Assembly: GCF_001542855.1 (NCBI RefSeq)
Contig: NZ_LNBY01000019.1
Span: forward strand, 44,289-108,288
From: Erythrobacter sp. AP23
GTDB lineage: Bacteria > Pseudomonadota > Alphaproteobacteria > Sphingomonadales > Sphingomonadaceae
Length of the DNA stretch: 64,000 nt
Reading direction: 5' to 3'
In this document: one piece after another, positions 33,872 through 43,150 of the stretch
Position numbering within the stretch: the stretch's first letter is position 1
Layout: each line of letters begins with the position of its first letter
Notes under the pieces: model-generated
Seen by the model: only the letters and a program-made list of their open reading frames with translations
Databases searched by the model: none
Told to the model about the DNA's origin: nothing
Program-made: the position numbers and the translations under genes

Positions 33872-36211
33872 ATGAGCGATGGGCACAATGCAATCGAGGG
33901 TACGGCGACCGACCCCGTTTGCGGAATGAGCGTGAAGATGGACGGCGCCCGCTTCATCGATCGACACGAGGGTGGCGACCATTACTTCTGCTCCTCGCGC
34001 TGCCTCGACAAGTTCCGCGCGGATCCGGAGATGTATCTTTCGAAGGCGCACCTCGATGCTGTCGAGGATGTCCCGGAAGGTACGATATACACCTGTCCGA
34101 TGCATCCGGAGATCCGGCAGCCGGGGCCGGGCTCCTGCCCGATATGCGGGATGGCCCTCGAACCCGAAACGGTCACCTTGAACGAGGGCCCCGATCCCGA
34201 ACTCGTCGACATGCGGCGAAGGTTCTGGTGGAGCGCGCTCTTCACCCTGCCGCTCTTCGCCTATGCGATGGGCGACATGATCCCGTCGCGACCGTTCGAT
34301 CAGGTCATCGAACCCGCTTTCGCGCAGTGGCTGCAGCTCCTGCTGGCCACTCCGGTGGTGCTTTGGGGCGGCTGGCCCTTCTTCACCCGGGCGCTGCAAT
34401 CGGTCCGGACCATGAACCTCAACATGTTCACCCTGATCGGCTTCGGCGTCGCCATCGCTTATCTGTTCAGCCTTGTGGCAACCCTCGCCCCGGACATCTT
34501 CCCCGAGGCTTTCCGCGATCATGCGGGCCGGGTCGGCGTCTATTACGAGGCCGCAGCGGTTATCACGACCCTCGTGCTGCTCGGGCAGGTGCTCGAGCTC
34601 AAGGCGCGCGGATCGACATCGAGCGCCTTGCGAGCGCTTCTCGAACTCGCGCCCCCGACCGCGATGAAGATTTTCGGTCGCGGAGACGAGCGCGAAGTAC
34701 CGCTCGATGAATTGACGTCTGGGGACCTGCTGCGCGTGCGTCCGGGCGACAAGGTCCCCGTCGATGGCACGCTCGAGGATGGAAGCAGCGCCATCGACGA
34801 GTCCATGATCAGTGGCGAACCCATTCCCGTCAAGAAAAGCGCGGGCGATCAGGTAATCGGGGGCACTGTCAACCAGACCGGCAGCTTCACCATGCGCGCG
34901 ACGCAGGTCGGCGCGGACACCATGCTCTCGAAGATCGTGCAGATGGTGGCGGAGGCGCAGCGCAGCCGGGCACCGATCCAGCGGCTCGCCGACCAGGTCA
35001 CCGGATGGTTCGTGCCCATCGTCGTCCTTGTCGCTATCGTGAGTTTTGTCGTCTGGGCCATCTGGGGACCGGCACCGGCCCTTGCCTACGCGCTCGTCAA
35101 CGCGGTCGCCGTTCTGATCATCGCCTGTCCCTGCGCGCTCGGACTGGCGACGCCAATGTCGATCATGACCGGCACCGGCAAGGGAGCCCAGCACGGCATC
35201 CTGATCAAGAACGCCGAAGCGCTCGAAACGCTGGAAAAGATCGATACGCTGGTTGTCGACAAGACCGGCACACTGACCCGGGGCAAGCCCGATCTTGTCG
35301 ACGTAAAACCGCAGTCAGATTTCGACGAGCAGGAGTTGCTGAGCCTTGTCGCTGCTGTTGAGAGAGGAAGCGAGCATCCGCTCGCCCACGCGATCGTCGA
35401 AGGGGCTCAAAGCAGGGGCGCTGCCATTCTCGACGCTTCCGATATCGAGTCCGTGACCGGCGAAGGCATCCAGGCAAATGTCGACAAGCGCCGGGTCGCG
35501 ATCGGGAATGAAAAGATGATGGAGCGCATAGGGGCGCTCGAAGAAAGCTGGCGGTCCTCGGCCAATGAGGGTCGAAGCCTCGGACAGACGGTGATGTTCG
35601 TGGCCGTGGACGGGGCACCGGCAGGCCTTATCGCTGTCGCCGATCCGATCAAGGAAACCAGCCGCACCGCTATTACCGCGCTGCATGAGCGCGGCATCAA
35701 GATCGTGATGCTTACCGGCGACAGCGAAGCCACCGCGCGTGCGGTAGCAAGCCAGGTCGGTATCGACGAAGTCGAAGCGAATGTCTCGCCCGAGGACAAA
35801 CATCGCAAGATCGAGCAGTTGAAGAGCGAGGGTCGCCGGGTCGCTATGGCCGGCGACGGCATAAACGACGCACCCGCGCTTGCCGCTTCGCATGTCGGCA
35901 TCGCGATGGGAACGGGTACCGATGTCGCGATCGAAAGCGCGGGCGTGACATTGGTGCGCGGCGACCTCGTCGGCGTTGTTCAGGCGCTCGTCCTGTCTCG
36001 GGCCACTATGCGCAACATCAGGCAGAACCTGTTCTTTGCCTTCGCCTATAACGCGCTCGGCATTCCGGTCGCCGCAGGTGTTCTCTATCCGTGGACCGGG
36101 TTGCTTTTGAACCCGATGATCGCGGCCGCGGCGATGAGCCTGTCCTCGGTATCGGTGATCGGCAACGCCCTGCGCCTGCGCGGCCTCGCTCTTCCCAAAT
36201 TCGATACCTGA
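33872..36211 (+). CDS. Copper-exporting P1B-type ATPase
   Basis: 779-residue P-type ATPase that exports Cu(I) from the cytosol. Domains in order: YHS-like metal domain ([29 protein letters not shown]), a heavy-metal binding domain (YTCPMHPEI...[13 protein letters not shown]), membrane domain with the CPC ion motif ([12 protein letters not shown]), actuator loop ([11 protein letters not shown]), phosphorylation site DKTGTLT, and hinge [10 protein letters not shown]. The N-terminal CopZ-type HMA domain is absent, replaced by YHS and HMBD as in many copper resistance ATPases. It lies 13 bases after the oxidase gene in the same operon. Confidence 0.95.
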   Translation: MSDGHNAIEGTATDPVCGMSVKMDGARFIDRHEGGDHYFCSSRCLDKFRADPEMYLSKAHLDAVEDVPEGTIYTCPMHPEIRQPGPGSCPICGMALEPETVTLNEGPDPELVDMRRRFWWSALFTLPLFAYAMGDMIPSRPFDQVIEPAFAQWLQLLLATPVVLWGGWPFFTRALQSVRTMNLNMFTLIGFGVAIAYLFSLVATLAPDIFPEAFRDHAGRVGVYYEAAAVITTLVLLGQVLELKARGSTSSALRALLELAPPTAMKIFGRGDEREVPLDELTSGDLLRVRPGDKVPVDGTLEDGSSAIDESMISGEPIPVKKSAGDQVIGGTVNQTGSFTMRATQVGADTMLSKIVQMVAEAQRSRAPIQRLADQVTGWFVPIVVLVAIVSFVVWAIWGPAPALAYALVNAVAVLIIACPCALGLATPMSIMTGTGKGAQHGILIKNAEALETLEKIDTLVVDKTGTLTRGKPDLVDVKPQSDFDEQELLSLVAAVERGSEHPLAHAIVEGAQSRGAAILDASDIESVTGEGIQANVDKRRVAIGNEKMMERIGALEESWRSSANEGRSLGQTVMFVAVDGAPAGLIAVADPIKETSRTAITALHERGIKIVMLTGDSEATARAVASQVGIDEVEANVSPEDKHRKIEQLKSEGRRVAMAGDGINDAPALAASHVGIAMGTGTDVAIESAGVTLVRGDLVGVVQALVLSRATMRNIRQNLFFAFAYNALGIPVAAGVLYPWTGLLLNPMIAAAAMSLSSVSVIGNALRLRGLALPKFDT

Positions 36212-36255
36212 GCGATGGGCACGGGAGGGAGATGGCAAGAGTGACGGATTAGACG

Positions 36256-36732
36256 ATGCAGGATCAAAACCAAATCTCTGAGAAATCGCGCGAATGGCGC
36301 GGTGCTCATCCAGCGCTCTGGATCGCGATATTCGGAATTCTTATCGCATTCGCCTGGGAGATGCTTCAGCTTCCTTTCTACCAGTCGGGAGATCTGTCGC
36401 CTGCCGAGGCAGCACGTCGCTGCGGCCTGGCCTCGTTCGGCGATGCCGGGATCATGGTGGCCGCTTATCTCGGCGCCTCTGTCGGCAGTGGTAAAACGCC
36501 GTGGCTCGTAGACTGGCCGATCTCGCGTTTGGTCGTGTTCCTGGGAATCGGCCTGGCCATTACTGCCATGGTCGAAGTGCTGGCTGTCGGTGCCGACTGG
36601 GGGTGGTCCTATAGTGCAATCATGCCGCTTGTGCCCGGGACCAAAATCGGCCTGGTACCGATCGTGATGTGGGTCGCGGTTCCCACCGCCACCTTGTGGC
36701 TCGCGCGCCGTCTCGGCACCGGACCCCGCTGA
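36256..36732 (+). CDS. Membrane protein of unknown function (158 aa)
   Basis: 158-residue protein with four probable membrane helices (about 21-40, 62-78, 88-110 and 128-150). The opening GAHPALWIAIFGILIAFAWEMLQLPFY suggests a membrane start, and an SAIMPLVPGTKIGLVPIVMW segment lies near the end. No family recognised. It follows the ATPase gene by 44 bases on the same strand and converges with the FTR1 gene, leaving only 17 bases between the two stops. Probably the last gene of the cus operon; role unknown. Confidence 0.7.
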   Translation: MQDQNQISEKSREWRGAHPALWIAIFGILIAFAWEMLQLPFYQSGDLSPAEAARRCGLASFGDAGIMVAAYLGASVGSGKTPWLVDWPISRLVVFLGIGLAITAMVEVLAVGADWGWSYSAIMPLVPGTKIGLVPIVMWVAVPTATLWLARRLGTGPR

Positions 36733-36749
36733 TCGCAAACCGGGATCTC

Positions 36750-38702
36750 CTATCCCTCGACAGCTGCCGGCTGCGGTCCCGATGGTGATCGACTTACCCG
36801 AAATCCGGCAATCAGGGCCAGCAGCGTGAGCAATTGCGCGCCGATCGTCTCGACAGTCGGGAAGAAGCCGAGTTCGGCGAGGCGCGGCAAGCCGGCGATG
36901 AAAGTGGCGGAAAGAACTCCGGCCTCCTGGAAAGCGCCCACGCCCTTGCCCGCGAGAATGACCGCAAGGATCGCAATCAGGATAGCACTGTAGCGGAAGA
37001 ACTGGGTGATCGGCAGTTTGCGGCTGTAGCGCAGCATGGCCCAAGCAATGAGCGCCAGCAGCGCTACTGCCGACAAGGCACCTAACAGTATGATGCCGCT
37101 GCTCTGCGGGTTCCACAGGGCAGCGTAGAACAGGATAGTCTCGAAAGCTTCGCGGTAGACCACGACAAAGGCGAGCCCGAAGAGAAACCATGCCGATCCG
37201 CGCGAAAGCGCCTTGCCCATTTTTTCCTGGATATAGCGCCGCCACTCCTCGGCCTGGGATTTGCCGTGCATCCAGATCCCGACCGATACGAGAATGACAG
37301 CCGCAAGCAGCGCGCCGATCCCTTCGGTCATCTCGCGGCTCGCCCCGCTGATGCTTACGAAGTAGGTTGCTACGACCCAGGTGGCGACACCTGCGAAAAG
37401 AGCAGCGATCCAGCCACCATGGATATAGGGCAATACCTCGGAGCGCTGCGACTTTTTCACAAAGGCGATCATGGCGATCACAACCAGAAGTGCTTCGATC
37501 CCCTCGCGCAGCAGGATGGTGAACGCCCCGAGAAAGGTCGAGATTTCGCTGGCCGCCTCAGGAGCCAACGCTCCCTCGGCTCTGGCCAGCAGACTATCGA
37601 TGCGAGCCCTTAGTTGCTGTAGTTCGGATGGATCCGCACCGGACTCTATTCCGGCCCGAAATTGCCCGAGCGCCTGTTCTACCTCGCGCATCAAACCGCC
37701 ATCGCGCGTTGCAAGGAGGGCCTCCAGGGGTTCGAACCCGTCGAGATAGGCAGACAGGGCAAGCTGCCGCGCTTCTTCACGGTCGCCAGCCCGATAGGCT
37801 GACAGGCTGCGATCGAGCGTATCGCGAACGAAAGCGAGCGAACCTGTGTCATTTGCCTGTCCCACCGCATTGGGATTGGCGCGAAGATAGGCCATGACGG
37901 CGAGCGCACGGTCCTCTCCGATCTCCTCGGCCAGACTTTCCGGTGTGAGCGCGGCGAGCGTCTCGAGATCGGGGACAAGCTGGCGTATGCCATCATCTTC
38001 CCGCCAGATACGCTCGCCTTTGGCCACATCTTCAAAAGCAATGCTGCCGGCATAGAATGCAAGCGCCCAGCGATCCTCGTCGGACAGCGATGCGAAGCTG
38101 GCCATGGACGTTCCTTCAAGCCCCTGCGTGATGACCTGGTAAAGCCCGAACGCACTGCGCTGCCGTGCCCGGTCGATATCGGTAAAGTCTATCGGCGGGG
38201 GATCGAGCGCCTGCATTGCGGCCGGTGGCGCACTTCCGGCGGCGCCGTGACACGAGGCGCAGTTCTGCGCGAAGAGAGTGCGGGCGCGGACAAGGTCGGG
38301 CGCCTGCGAAGGGGCGAGCGGAACCGGGTAGGCTGTCAGCAACGAGGCTGCCAGCGCGCGCGCGAAGCGCCCAACTTGCTCGGCAGGTTCCTTGTGGGCG
38401 ATCAGAGCTCGCAGCTGGTCCGATCGGCGGATGAGTGCTTGATTGTCTTTAGTGTCCGGAAATGCAGCGACCTGCCGCGCCACGACATCGGAAAACTCCA
38501 CCATTTCGCGATATTCGAATTCGTCGGCAACACGTCCCTCGGAAACCGCGGAGGCGTAGTCGACCGCGATATAATCGAGCAGACGCCAGGTGGTTCGCAC
38601 ATCGGGTTCTTCCGCGTTCGCGGTGACGGACAGACACAGCGCAAGCGCCAGCAGAATGAGCCGCAGTGCCGGATGGACGGTGGCGGAGACGATGCGATGC
38701 AT
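36750..38702 (-). CDS. FTR1-family iron permease with fused cytochrome c domain
   Basis: 650-residue protein. Signal peptide (1-30, ending ANA); a helical region; a cytochrome c domain with haem motif CASCHG (C148, C151, H152); a linker; and an FTR1 membrane domain (from about residue 385) with seven helices. The two iron-transport motifs REGIE (LLREGIEALLVV) and REAFE (VYREAFETILFY) are present. FTR1 permeases import iron after oxidation, and the cytochrome domain may carry the electron. It has its own Fur-like box upstream, which differs from the copper genes around it. Length is longer than typical stand-alone FTR1 (about 280), consistent with the fused type. Confidence 0.92.
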   Translation of the reverse strand: MHRIVSATVHPALRLILLALALCLSVTANAEEPDVRTTWRLLDYIAVDYASAVSEGRVADEFEYREMVEFSDVVARQVAAFPDTKDNQALIRRSDQLRALIAHKEPAEQVGRFARALAASLLTAYPVPLAPSQAPDLVRARTLFAQNCASCHGAAGSAPPAAMQALDPPPIDFTDIDRARQRSAFGLYQVITQGLEGTSMASFASLSDEDRWALAFYAGSIAFEDVAKGERIWREDDGIRQLVPDLETLAALTPESLAEEIGEDRALAVMAYLRANPNAVGQANDTGSLAFVRDTLDRSLSAYRAGDREEARQLALSAYLDGFEPLEALLATRDGGLMREVEQALGQFRAGIESGADPSELQQLRARIDSLLARAEGALAPEAASEISTFLGAFTILLREGIEALLVVIAMIAFVKKSQRSEVLPYIHGGWIAALFAGVATWVVATYFVSISGASREMTEGIGALLAAVILVSVGIWMHGKSQAEEWRRYIQEKMGKALSRGSAWFLFGLAFVVVYREAFETILFYAALWNPQSSGIILLGALSAVALLALIAWAMLRYSRKLPITQFFRYSAILIAILAVILAGKGVGAFQEAGVLSATFIAGLPRLAELGFFPTVETIGAQLLTLLALIAGFRVSRSPSGPQPAAVEG

Positions 38703-38720
38703 GAGGGGTCTCTATATCTG

Positions 38721-38737
38721 TTGCAATTAATTCGCAA
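38721..38737. promoter_or_regulatory. Fur-like box upstream of the FTR1 gene
   Basis: TTGCAATTAATTCGCAA is a near-palindrome (one mismatched pair) 18 bases upstream of the FTR1 start. It agrees with the TTGCRAT-NN-ATTCGCAA type Fur sites described in alphaproteobacteria. Iron-dependent repression is inferred. Confidence 0.6.
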
Positions 38738-38798
38738 TAGCAGAGTCTAGACGGAAACGTATTTCCCTCAATCCGCAATCGCGGGCATATTCTGTAGT

Positions 38799-39416
38799 TT
38801 AGGTAGAGCGCAGTTCGCCACGTGCCTGTTTGAAGACTTCGGCACTTCCCCACACCGCCAGTCCTGCCATGATGCTCGCCACAACCAGATCGGGCCACGC
38901 ACGGCCGGTGCCGAAAACGCCAATCGCTGCCGCCAGCACGGCGATATTACCGATCGCGTCGTTGCGCGAACAGATCCACACCGAGCGCATGTTCGCATCG
39001 CCCGAGCGATACCGGAACAGCATCGCGGCGACGGCGAGATTTACCGCCAAAGCAAGAGAACCGATGGCGCCCATCGTTCCCGGGTCGGGCGACGCCCCGA
39101 CAAAAAAACCCCAGATGGCCGAGCCGAGCACCCACAGGCCGAAAGCCAGCATGGTCGCCGCCTTTACGAGAGCCGCACGCGCGCGCCAGACGAGCGCCAT
39201 GCCCGCTACGCCGAGACTGATAGCATAGTTTGCCGCATCACCGAGAAAGTCGAGCGCGTCGGCCTGCAAGGCGCGCGAATCCGCAGCAATGCCTGCCACG
39301 ATCTCCACACCGAACATGATTGCATTAAGGCCCAGCGCGATCCACAGAATGCGCCGCCATGTCGGATCGTTGTTGTTTGCACCGCCCTCATCGGGACCGC
39401 AGCAGGTCTTTCCCAT
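38799..39416 (-). CDS. CDF-type cation transporter (CzcD-like, MerR-controlled)
   Basis: 205-residue, six-helix cation diffusion facilitator-like transporter. The N-terminal CC motif (GKTCCGPDEGG) is metal-binding. The transport-site residues lie in helix 2 (DALDFLGDAANY) and helix 5 (SRNDAIGNIAV). No C-terminal cytosolic domain follows, so it is a short CDF type. It is divergent from a MerR gene and has a canonical MerR-type promoter on the minus strand. Zn, Cd or Pb is the probable substrate; the exact ion is unknown. Confidence 0.88.
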   Translation of the reverse strand: MGKTCCGPDEGGANNNDPTWRRILWIALGLNAIMFGVEIVAGIAADSRALQADALDFLGDAANYAISLGVAGMALVWRARAALVKAATMLAFGLWVLGSAIWGFFVGASPDPGTMGAIGSLALAVNLAVAAMLFRYRSGDANMRSVWICSRNDAIGNIAVLAAAIGVFGTGRAWPDLVVASIMAGLAVWGSAEVFKQARGELRST

Positions 39417-39449
39417 TTACTCGACTCCTTGCGTCGATCCGCCCTATGC

Positions 39450-39470
39450 ACCTTGTAGTAACTACAAGGT
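39450..39470. promoter_or_regulatory. MerR-family operator in the CDF/merR divergent promoter
   Basis: ACCTTGTAG-TAA-CTACAAGGT is a perfect 9-bp inverted repeat. On the minus strand, TTGACC and CATAGG lie 19 bases apart, the lengthened spacer that MerR-type activators twist into an active promoter. This matches PbrR/CadR/ZntR-type operators. Confidence 0.85.
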
Positions 39471-39491
39471 CAAGCCGCAGGAGCCTTTGTC

Positions 39492-39890
39492 ATGAGAATT
39501 GGTCAACTTGCCCGGATAACCGGCGTCAAATCCGAAACAATCCGCTTCTACGAGCGCGAAGGTATCCTCGCTGCCCCTCCGCGCACGAAGGCCAATTATC
39601 GCGACTATGGACCTGCAGAGGAAGCGCGCCTTAACTTCATACGGCGCGCGCGTGATCTCGGCTTCTCGATGGCACGCATCAGGGAATTGCTCGATCTCTC
39701 CGATGATGCCGACCGGTCCTGCGCGGGCATTGACGCTCTGGCCAGAAGCCATCTCGGCGAAGTCGAGCGCAAGATCGCCAGCCTGGAGGCGTTGCGGACG
39801 GAGCTTGGGCGCATGATCGCTGCCTGCGAGCAAGACACGGTAGGCGATTGTCGCATCATCGATGCACTTGCCGGTACCACCGAGCCTTGA
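39492..39890 (+). CDS. MerR-family metal-responsive regulator (CadR/PbrR-like)
   Basis: 132-residue regulator: winged helix N-terminus MRIGQLARITGVKSETIRFYEREGIL, followed by ARDLGFSMARIRELLDL and a long dimerisation helix. Cysteines in DRSCAGID (Cys about 77) and in AACEQDTVGDCRII (about 112 and 119) match the three-Cys sensor of Cd/Pb-type MerR proteins (CadR/PbrR). It binds the operator at 39450 and activates the divergent transporter gene. Length and start are normal. Zn/Cd/Pb specificity cannot be separated from sequence. Confidence 0.9.
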   Translation: MRIGQLARITGVKSETIRFYEREGILAAPPRTKANYRDYGPAEEARLNFIRRARDLGFSMARIRELLDLSDDADRSCAGIDALARSHLGEVERKIASLEALRTELGRMIAACEQDTVGDCRIIDALAGTTEP

Positions 39891-40026
39891 TGCCCGCGCC
39901 TCGTGCGCCAGTTCGGTCAGGCTCGCCGATGCACGGCTTTTGTCCGCCGCCCCTAAGAGACTTAACTTCGGGAAGGCCGACGAGTGCGAAGCTGCCCGTG
40001 TCGCCATCCCGGGTCTGTCGAACGGG

Positions 40027-41421
40027 TTATGATGCTGCTGTCGGCCAGTTCCAGACGGCCATTTTTTCAATGCTCATATCCTCCATCGTGTAGGCGATCC
40101 CGCCGACGCCAAGCCCGGAGCGGCGCAGCCCTGCAAAAGGCATCCAGTCGACGCGGAATGCCGTATGGTCGTTCACCATCACCGCCGATCCCGTCAGAGA
40201 CCTGATGCAATGATTGGCGATTGACAGCCGATCGCTGAATACAGCGGCCTGAAAGGCGTAAGGCAGGGCATTGGCCTGCTCGATAGCCAGGTCGATATCG
40301 TCATAGCCATACACGCAGATCACGGGGCCGAAGATTTCTTCCTGGGATACCTTGGCGCTTTCCGGAGGATCAACAATGACGGTCGGGGAGAAAAGAGTGT
40401 CACTCAGACGGCTTCCCCCGCACACCAGGGTGCCTCCTGCTGCGATGGCTTCATCGACCCAGCGTTCGACGCGGTCAACTTCCTCCGTTCGGATCAGGGG
40501 TCCGCATTGGGTCTCAGCATCGGCGGGATCGCCCACGACCAGCTTTTCGGCAGCTCGCCCTAGGTCATTGGCGAAGTCTTTCAATTCTGCAGCAGGGACG
40601 AATACGCGCTGCACGGAAACGCAGACCTGACCCGAATGATAGAACCCGCCTTTTAGCAACGAGGCGATCACTGCTGCGCGCTCCACGCCGCTGTCCACGA
40701 TTACCGGCGCCGCACCGCCGTGCTCGAGAGCAATGCGGGTTCCCGGCGCCAGCTTCGAGCGAAGCATCCAGCCGATTTTCGCAGAACCGATGAATGAGAA
40801 GAACGCCGTGCGCGGATCGGTTACCATTCTTTCGGCGACATTGTTGCTGCACGGAGCGAACCGGCACCAGGCCCCGGGCAGGCCGGCTTCATGGAGAATG
40901 CCCACGAAGCTCTGGCATGAAAGAGGCGTTTCCAGCGCAGGCTTGATGAGAACGGGGCACCCGGCTGCTACCGCCGGTCCAACCTGATGGACGATTAGGT
41001 TGAGCGGGTGATTGAATGCCGAGATCGCCACGACAGGACCGATCGGCTCGCGGAAGGTATTTGCCGTCCTTCCCGCACCCGCTTCTGTCAGGTCCATGGG
41101 GATCTCGTGACCGCCGCCATCGCTGAGCGCCTGAACGCACAAGTCGACGCTGTTGATCGCGCGACCGGCTTCCACGCGCGCATCGACCAGGGGTTTGCCG
41201 CCCTCCCTGACGATCTGGAGAGCCAGATCCTCGGCTCGTTCGCGCATGATATCCGCAGCCCGCCGGAGGATGGCGACACGCTCGTGCACGGCAAGCCAGC
41301 CATGGCGGTCGCGGTGGAGCAACTGCGCTTCATTCAGCCATTCATCGATTTGAGCCCAGCCAACAAGCGGTACTTCTGCAATCGGCGAGCGGTCGAAAGG
41401 ATTGTGAACGATCGTTTTCAT
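40027..41421 (-). CDS. NAD(P)-dependent aldehyde dehydrogenase
   Basis: 464-residue aldehyde dehydrogenase. Seen: the coenzyme-domain region AISAFNHPLNLIVHQVGPAVAAGCPVLIKPA, FIGSAKIG, catalytic Glu in LEHGGAAPV (E233) and catalytic Cys in SGQVCVSVQR (C267), then EIFGPV. The substrate is not predictable. Its start overlaps the acetolactate-synthase-like gene stop by four bases, so the two products are probably made together and act in one pathway. No metal link is visible in the protein itself. Confidence 0.88.
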   Translation of the reverse strand: MKTIVHNPFDRSPIAEVPLVGWAQIDEWLNEAQLLHRDRHGWLAVHERVAILRRAADIMRERAEDLALQIVREGGKPLVDARVEAGRAINSVDLCVQALSDGGGHEIPMDLTEAGAGRTANTFREPIGPVVAISAFNHPLNLIVHQVGPAVAAGCPVLIKPALETPLSCQSFVGILHEAGLPGAWCRFAPCSNNVAERMVTDPRTAFFSFIGSAKIGWMLRSKLAPGTRIALEHGGAAPVIVDSGVERAAVIASLLKGGFYHSGQVCVSVQRVFVPAAELKDFANDLGRAAEKLVVGDPADAETQCGPLIRTEEVDRVERWVDEAIAAGGTLVCGGSRLSDTLFSPTVIVDPPESAKVSQEEIFGPVICVYGYDDIDLAIEQANALPYAFQAAVFSDRLSIANHCIRSLTGSAVMVNDHTAFRVDWMPFAGLRRSGLGVGGIAYTMEDMSIEKMAVWNWPTAAS

Positions 41422-43058
41422 AGCTCACACACCTTTGCGCCGAGTTCATCAATCAGCACCTTCTTGTTTTCGGAATAGTCGACGGGCAGATCGACAAGGT
41501 GCACGCCGCCAGCCTCGAATGCGGCGTTCAGGACCGAAACCAGATCCGCACTTCGCTCGACACGGTGGCCGGTCGCTCCATAGCTTTGTGCGTAGGTGAC
41601 AAAGTCGGGATTGGAAAAGGTCAGGCCGTAGTCCGGAAAGCCAAGCTGGTCCTGCTTCCAGCGGATCATCCCGTATGCTGCATCATTCAGAACGAGAACG
41701 ACAAGGTTCAGTCCAAGCCTGACGGCCGTTTCCAGTTCCTGCGAGTTCATCATGAACCCGCCATCGCCGCATACCGCGAGCACTCTGCGCCCCGGCGCCA
41801 GCATCGCAGCCATCATGGCGGATGGAAGGCCAGCACCCATCGTCGCCAATGCATTGTCGAGCAGGATGGTGCCAGGCTCGTGGGCGATGTAGTTTCTGGC
41901 GAACCAGATCTTGTAGATGCCGTTGTCGAGCGCAACGATATCATCGCGCGCCATTACGCTGCGTACGTCGGCAACCACGCGCTGGGGGACCATTGGAAAA
42001 CGTTCGTCGTCGCTGGTCTCGGAGATGTGCGATGCAATCTCGTGATGCAGGGCGGTATAATAGCTGCGGTCGCACTGCAGCTTGCCATCCAGGCGGTTTC
42101 CCAGCCGCTCGACCGATCCGGCGATGTCGCCGATGACCTCGAGCTGCGGGAAGTAGACCTGATCGACTTCGGCTGCCTTGTAATTGATATGGATGACGGT
42201 CTGCCCGCCCGGCTCCATGAAGAAGGGCGGCTTCTCCACCACGTCGTGACCGATATTGACGATCAGATCGGCCTTTTCGATTGCGCAGTGAACATAATCG
42301 CCCGACGATAGCGCCGCGGTGCCCAGATAGAGCTCGCTATCTTCATCGACCACGCCCTTGCCCATCTGGGTGTCGAAGAAGGGAAAGCCGGTATCAGACA
42401 CGAATTTGCGCAACGCTTTCGAAGCGCGGCGGCGGTTCGCTCCGGCACCGATCAGGAGCAATGGCCGCTCAGCCGCGATGATGCGCTCGGCCGCTTCGTC
42501 GAGCGCAGCATCTCCGGCGACCGCATAACGCCTGTCATGCGGCGGTATGACCGGTTCGATCGTTTCCTCTTCAGCGATATCTTCGGGCAGTTCCAGGAGG
42601 ACGGCTCCGGGTCTTTCTTCCTGCGCCAGGCGGAAACCTTCGCGAACGAGAGAGGGGATGCGGTTGCCGTTCACAATCTGGGTCGAAGCCTTGCAGAGCG
42701 GAGTGAACAGGGAAACGACATCGACGATCTGGAACTGGGCCTGTTTCGATGTCTTTATCGGCTTCTGTCCGGTAATGATGACAAGCGGAAAGGCCCCGAG
42801 CGCGGCATAGGCCGCCGGTGTGGTCAGGTTCGTCGCCCCAGGCCCGAGAGTCGCCAGGCACACACCTGCCTTGCCGGTCAGGCGGCCATAGGTCGTCGCC
42901 ATGAAGCCAGCGCCCTGTTCGTGACGGGCCAGAACCAGCGTGATGGCGGAAGTTCGCAGCGATTCCAGAAGATCCAGGTTTTCTTCGCCTGGAACGGCGA
43001 AAACATATTCGACGCCCTCGGCTTCGAGTGCGGCGACCATGAGATCGGATGCTTTCAT
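41418..43058 (-). CDS. Thiamine-diphosphate enzyme, acetolactate synthase-like
   Basis: 546-residue ThDP-dependent enzyme. Seen: the Glu that activates ThDP in VFAVPGEENLDLLE, GPGATNLTT, the central FAD/ThDP fold domain, and the ThDP-Mg motif GDGGFMMNSQELETAVRLGLNLVVLVLNDAAYG. No regulatory (ilvN) subunit gene is next to it. Acetolactate synthase, glyoxylate carboligase and related enzymes share this fold, so the substrate is open. Coupling with aldehyde dehydrogenase suggests detoxification or 2-oxoacid metabolism, but this is inference. Confidence 0.85.
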   Translation of the reverse strand: MKASDLMVAALEAEGVEYVFAVPGEENLDLLESLRTSAITLVLARHEQGAGFMATTYGRLTGKAGVCLATLGPGATNLTTPAAYAALGAFPLVIITGQKPIKTSKQAQFQIVDVVSLFTPLCKASTQIVNGNRIPSLVREGFRLAQEERPGAVLLELPEDIAEEETIEPVIPPHDRRYAVAGDAALDEAAERIIAAERPLLLIGAGANRRRASKALRKFVSDTGFPFFDTQMGKGVVDEDSELYLGTAALSSGDYVHCAIEKADLIVNIGHDVVEKPPFFMEPGGQTVIHINYKAAEVDQVYFPQLEVIGDIAGSVERLGNRLDGKLQCDRSYYTALHHEIASHISETSDDERFPMVPQRVVADVRSVMARDDIVALDNGIYKIWFARNYIAHEPGTILLDNALATMGAGLPSAMMAAMLAPGRRVLAVCGDGGFMMNSQELETAVRLGLNLVVLVLNDAAYGMIRWKQDQLGFPDYGLTFSNPDFVTYAQSYGATGHRVERSADLVSVLNAAFEAGGVHLVDLPVDYSENKKVLIDELGAKVCEL

Positions 43059-43150
43059 TCGTTGGTCCTCATTTTACGAGTTGCAGGGCGGTTTATGCCG
43101 TGCGCTGCCAAGCTGCTTGCCCACAGCGACCGACCCGATCGCAGCGCTTG

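Noticed and set aside
33845..35194. Minus-strand open frame of 449 codons
   Set aside because: It lies opposite the P-type ATPase, whose DKTGTLT and CPC motifs are intact. The sequence is Arg/Asp-rich and featureless.
36232..36262. A fifth copy of the ECF box before the 158-residue gene
   Set aside because: AGGGAGATG is present, but the CGTA element is missing at the required distance.
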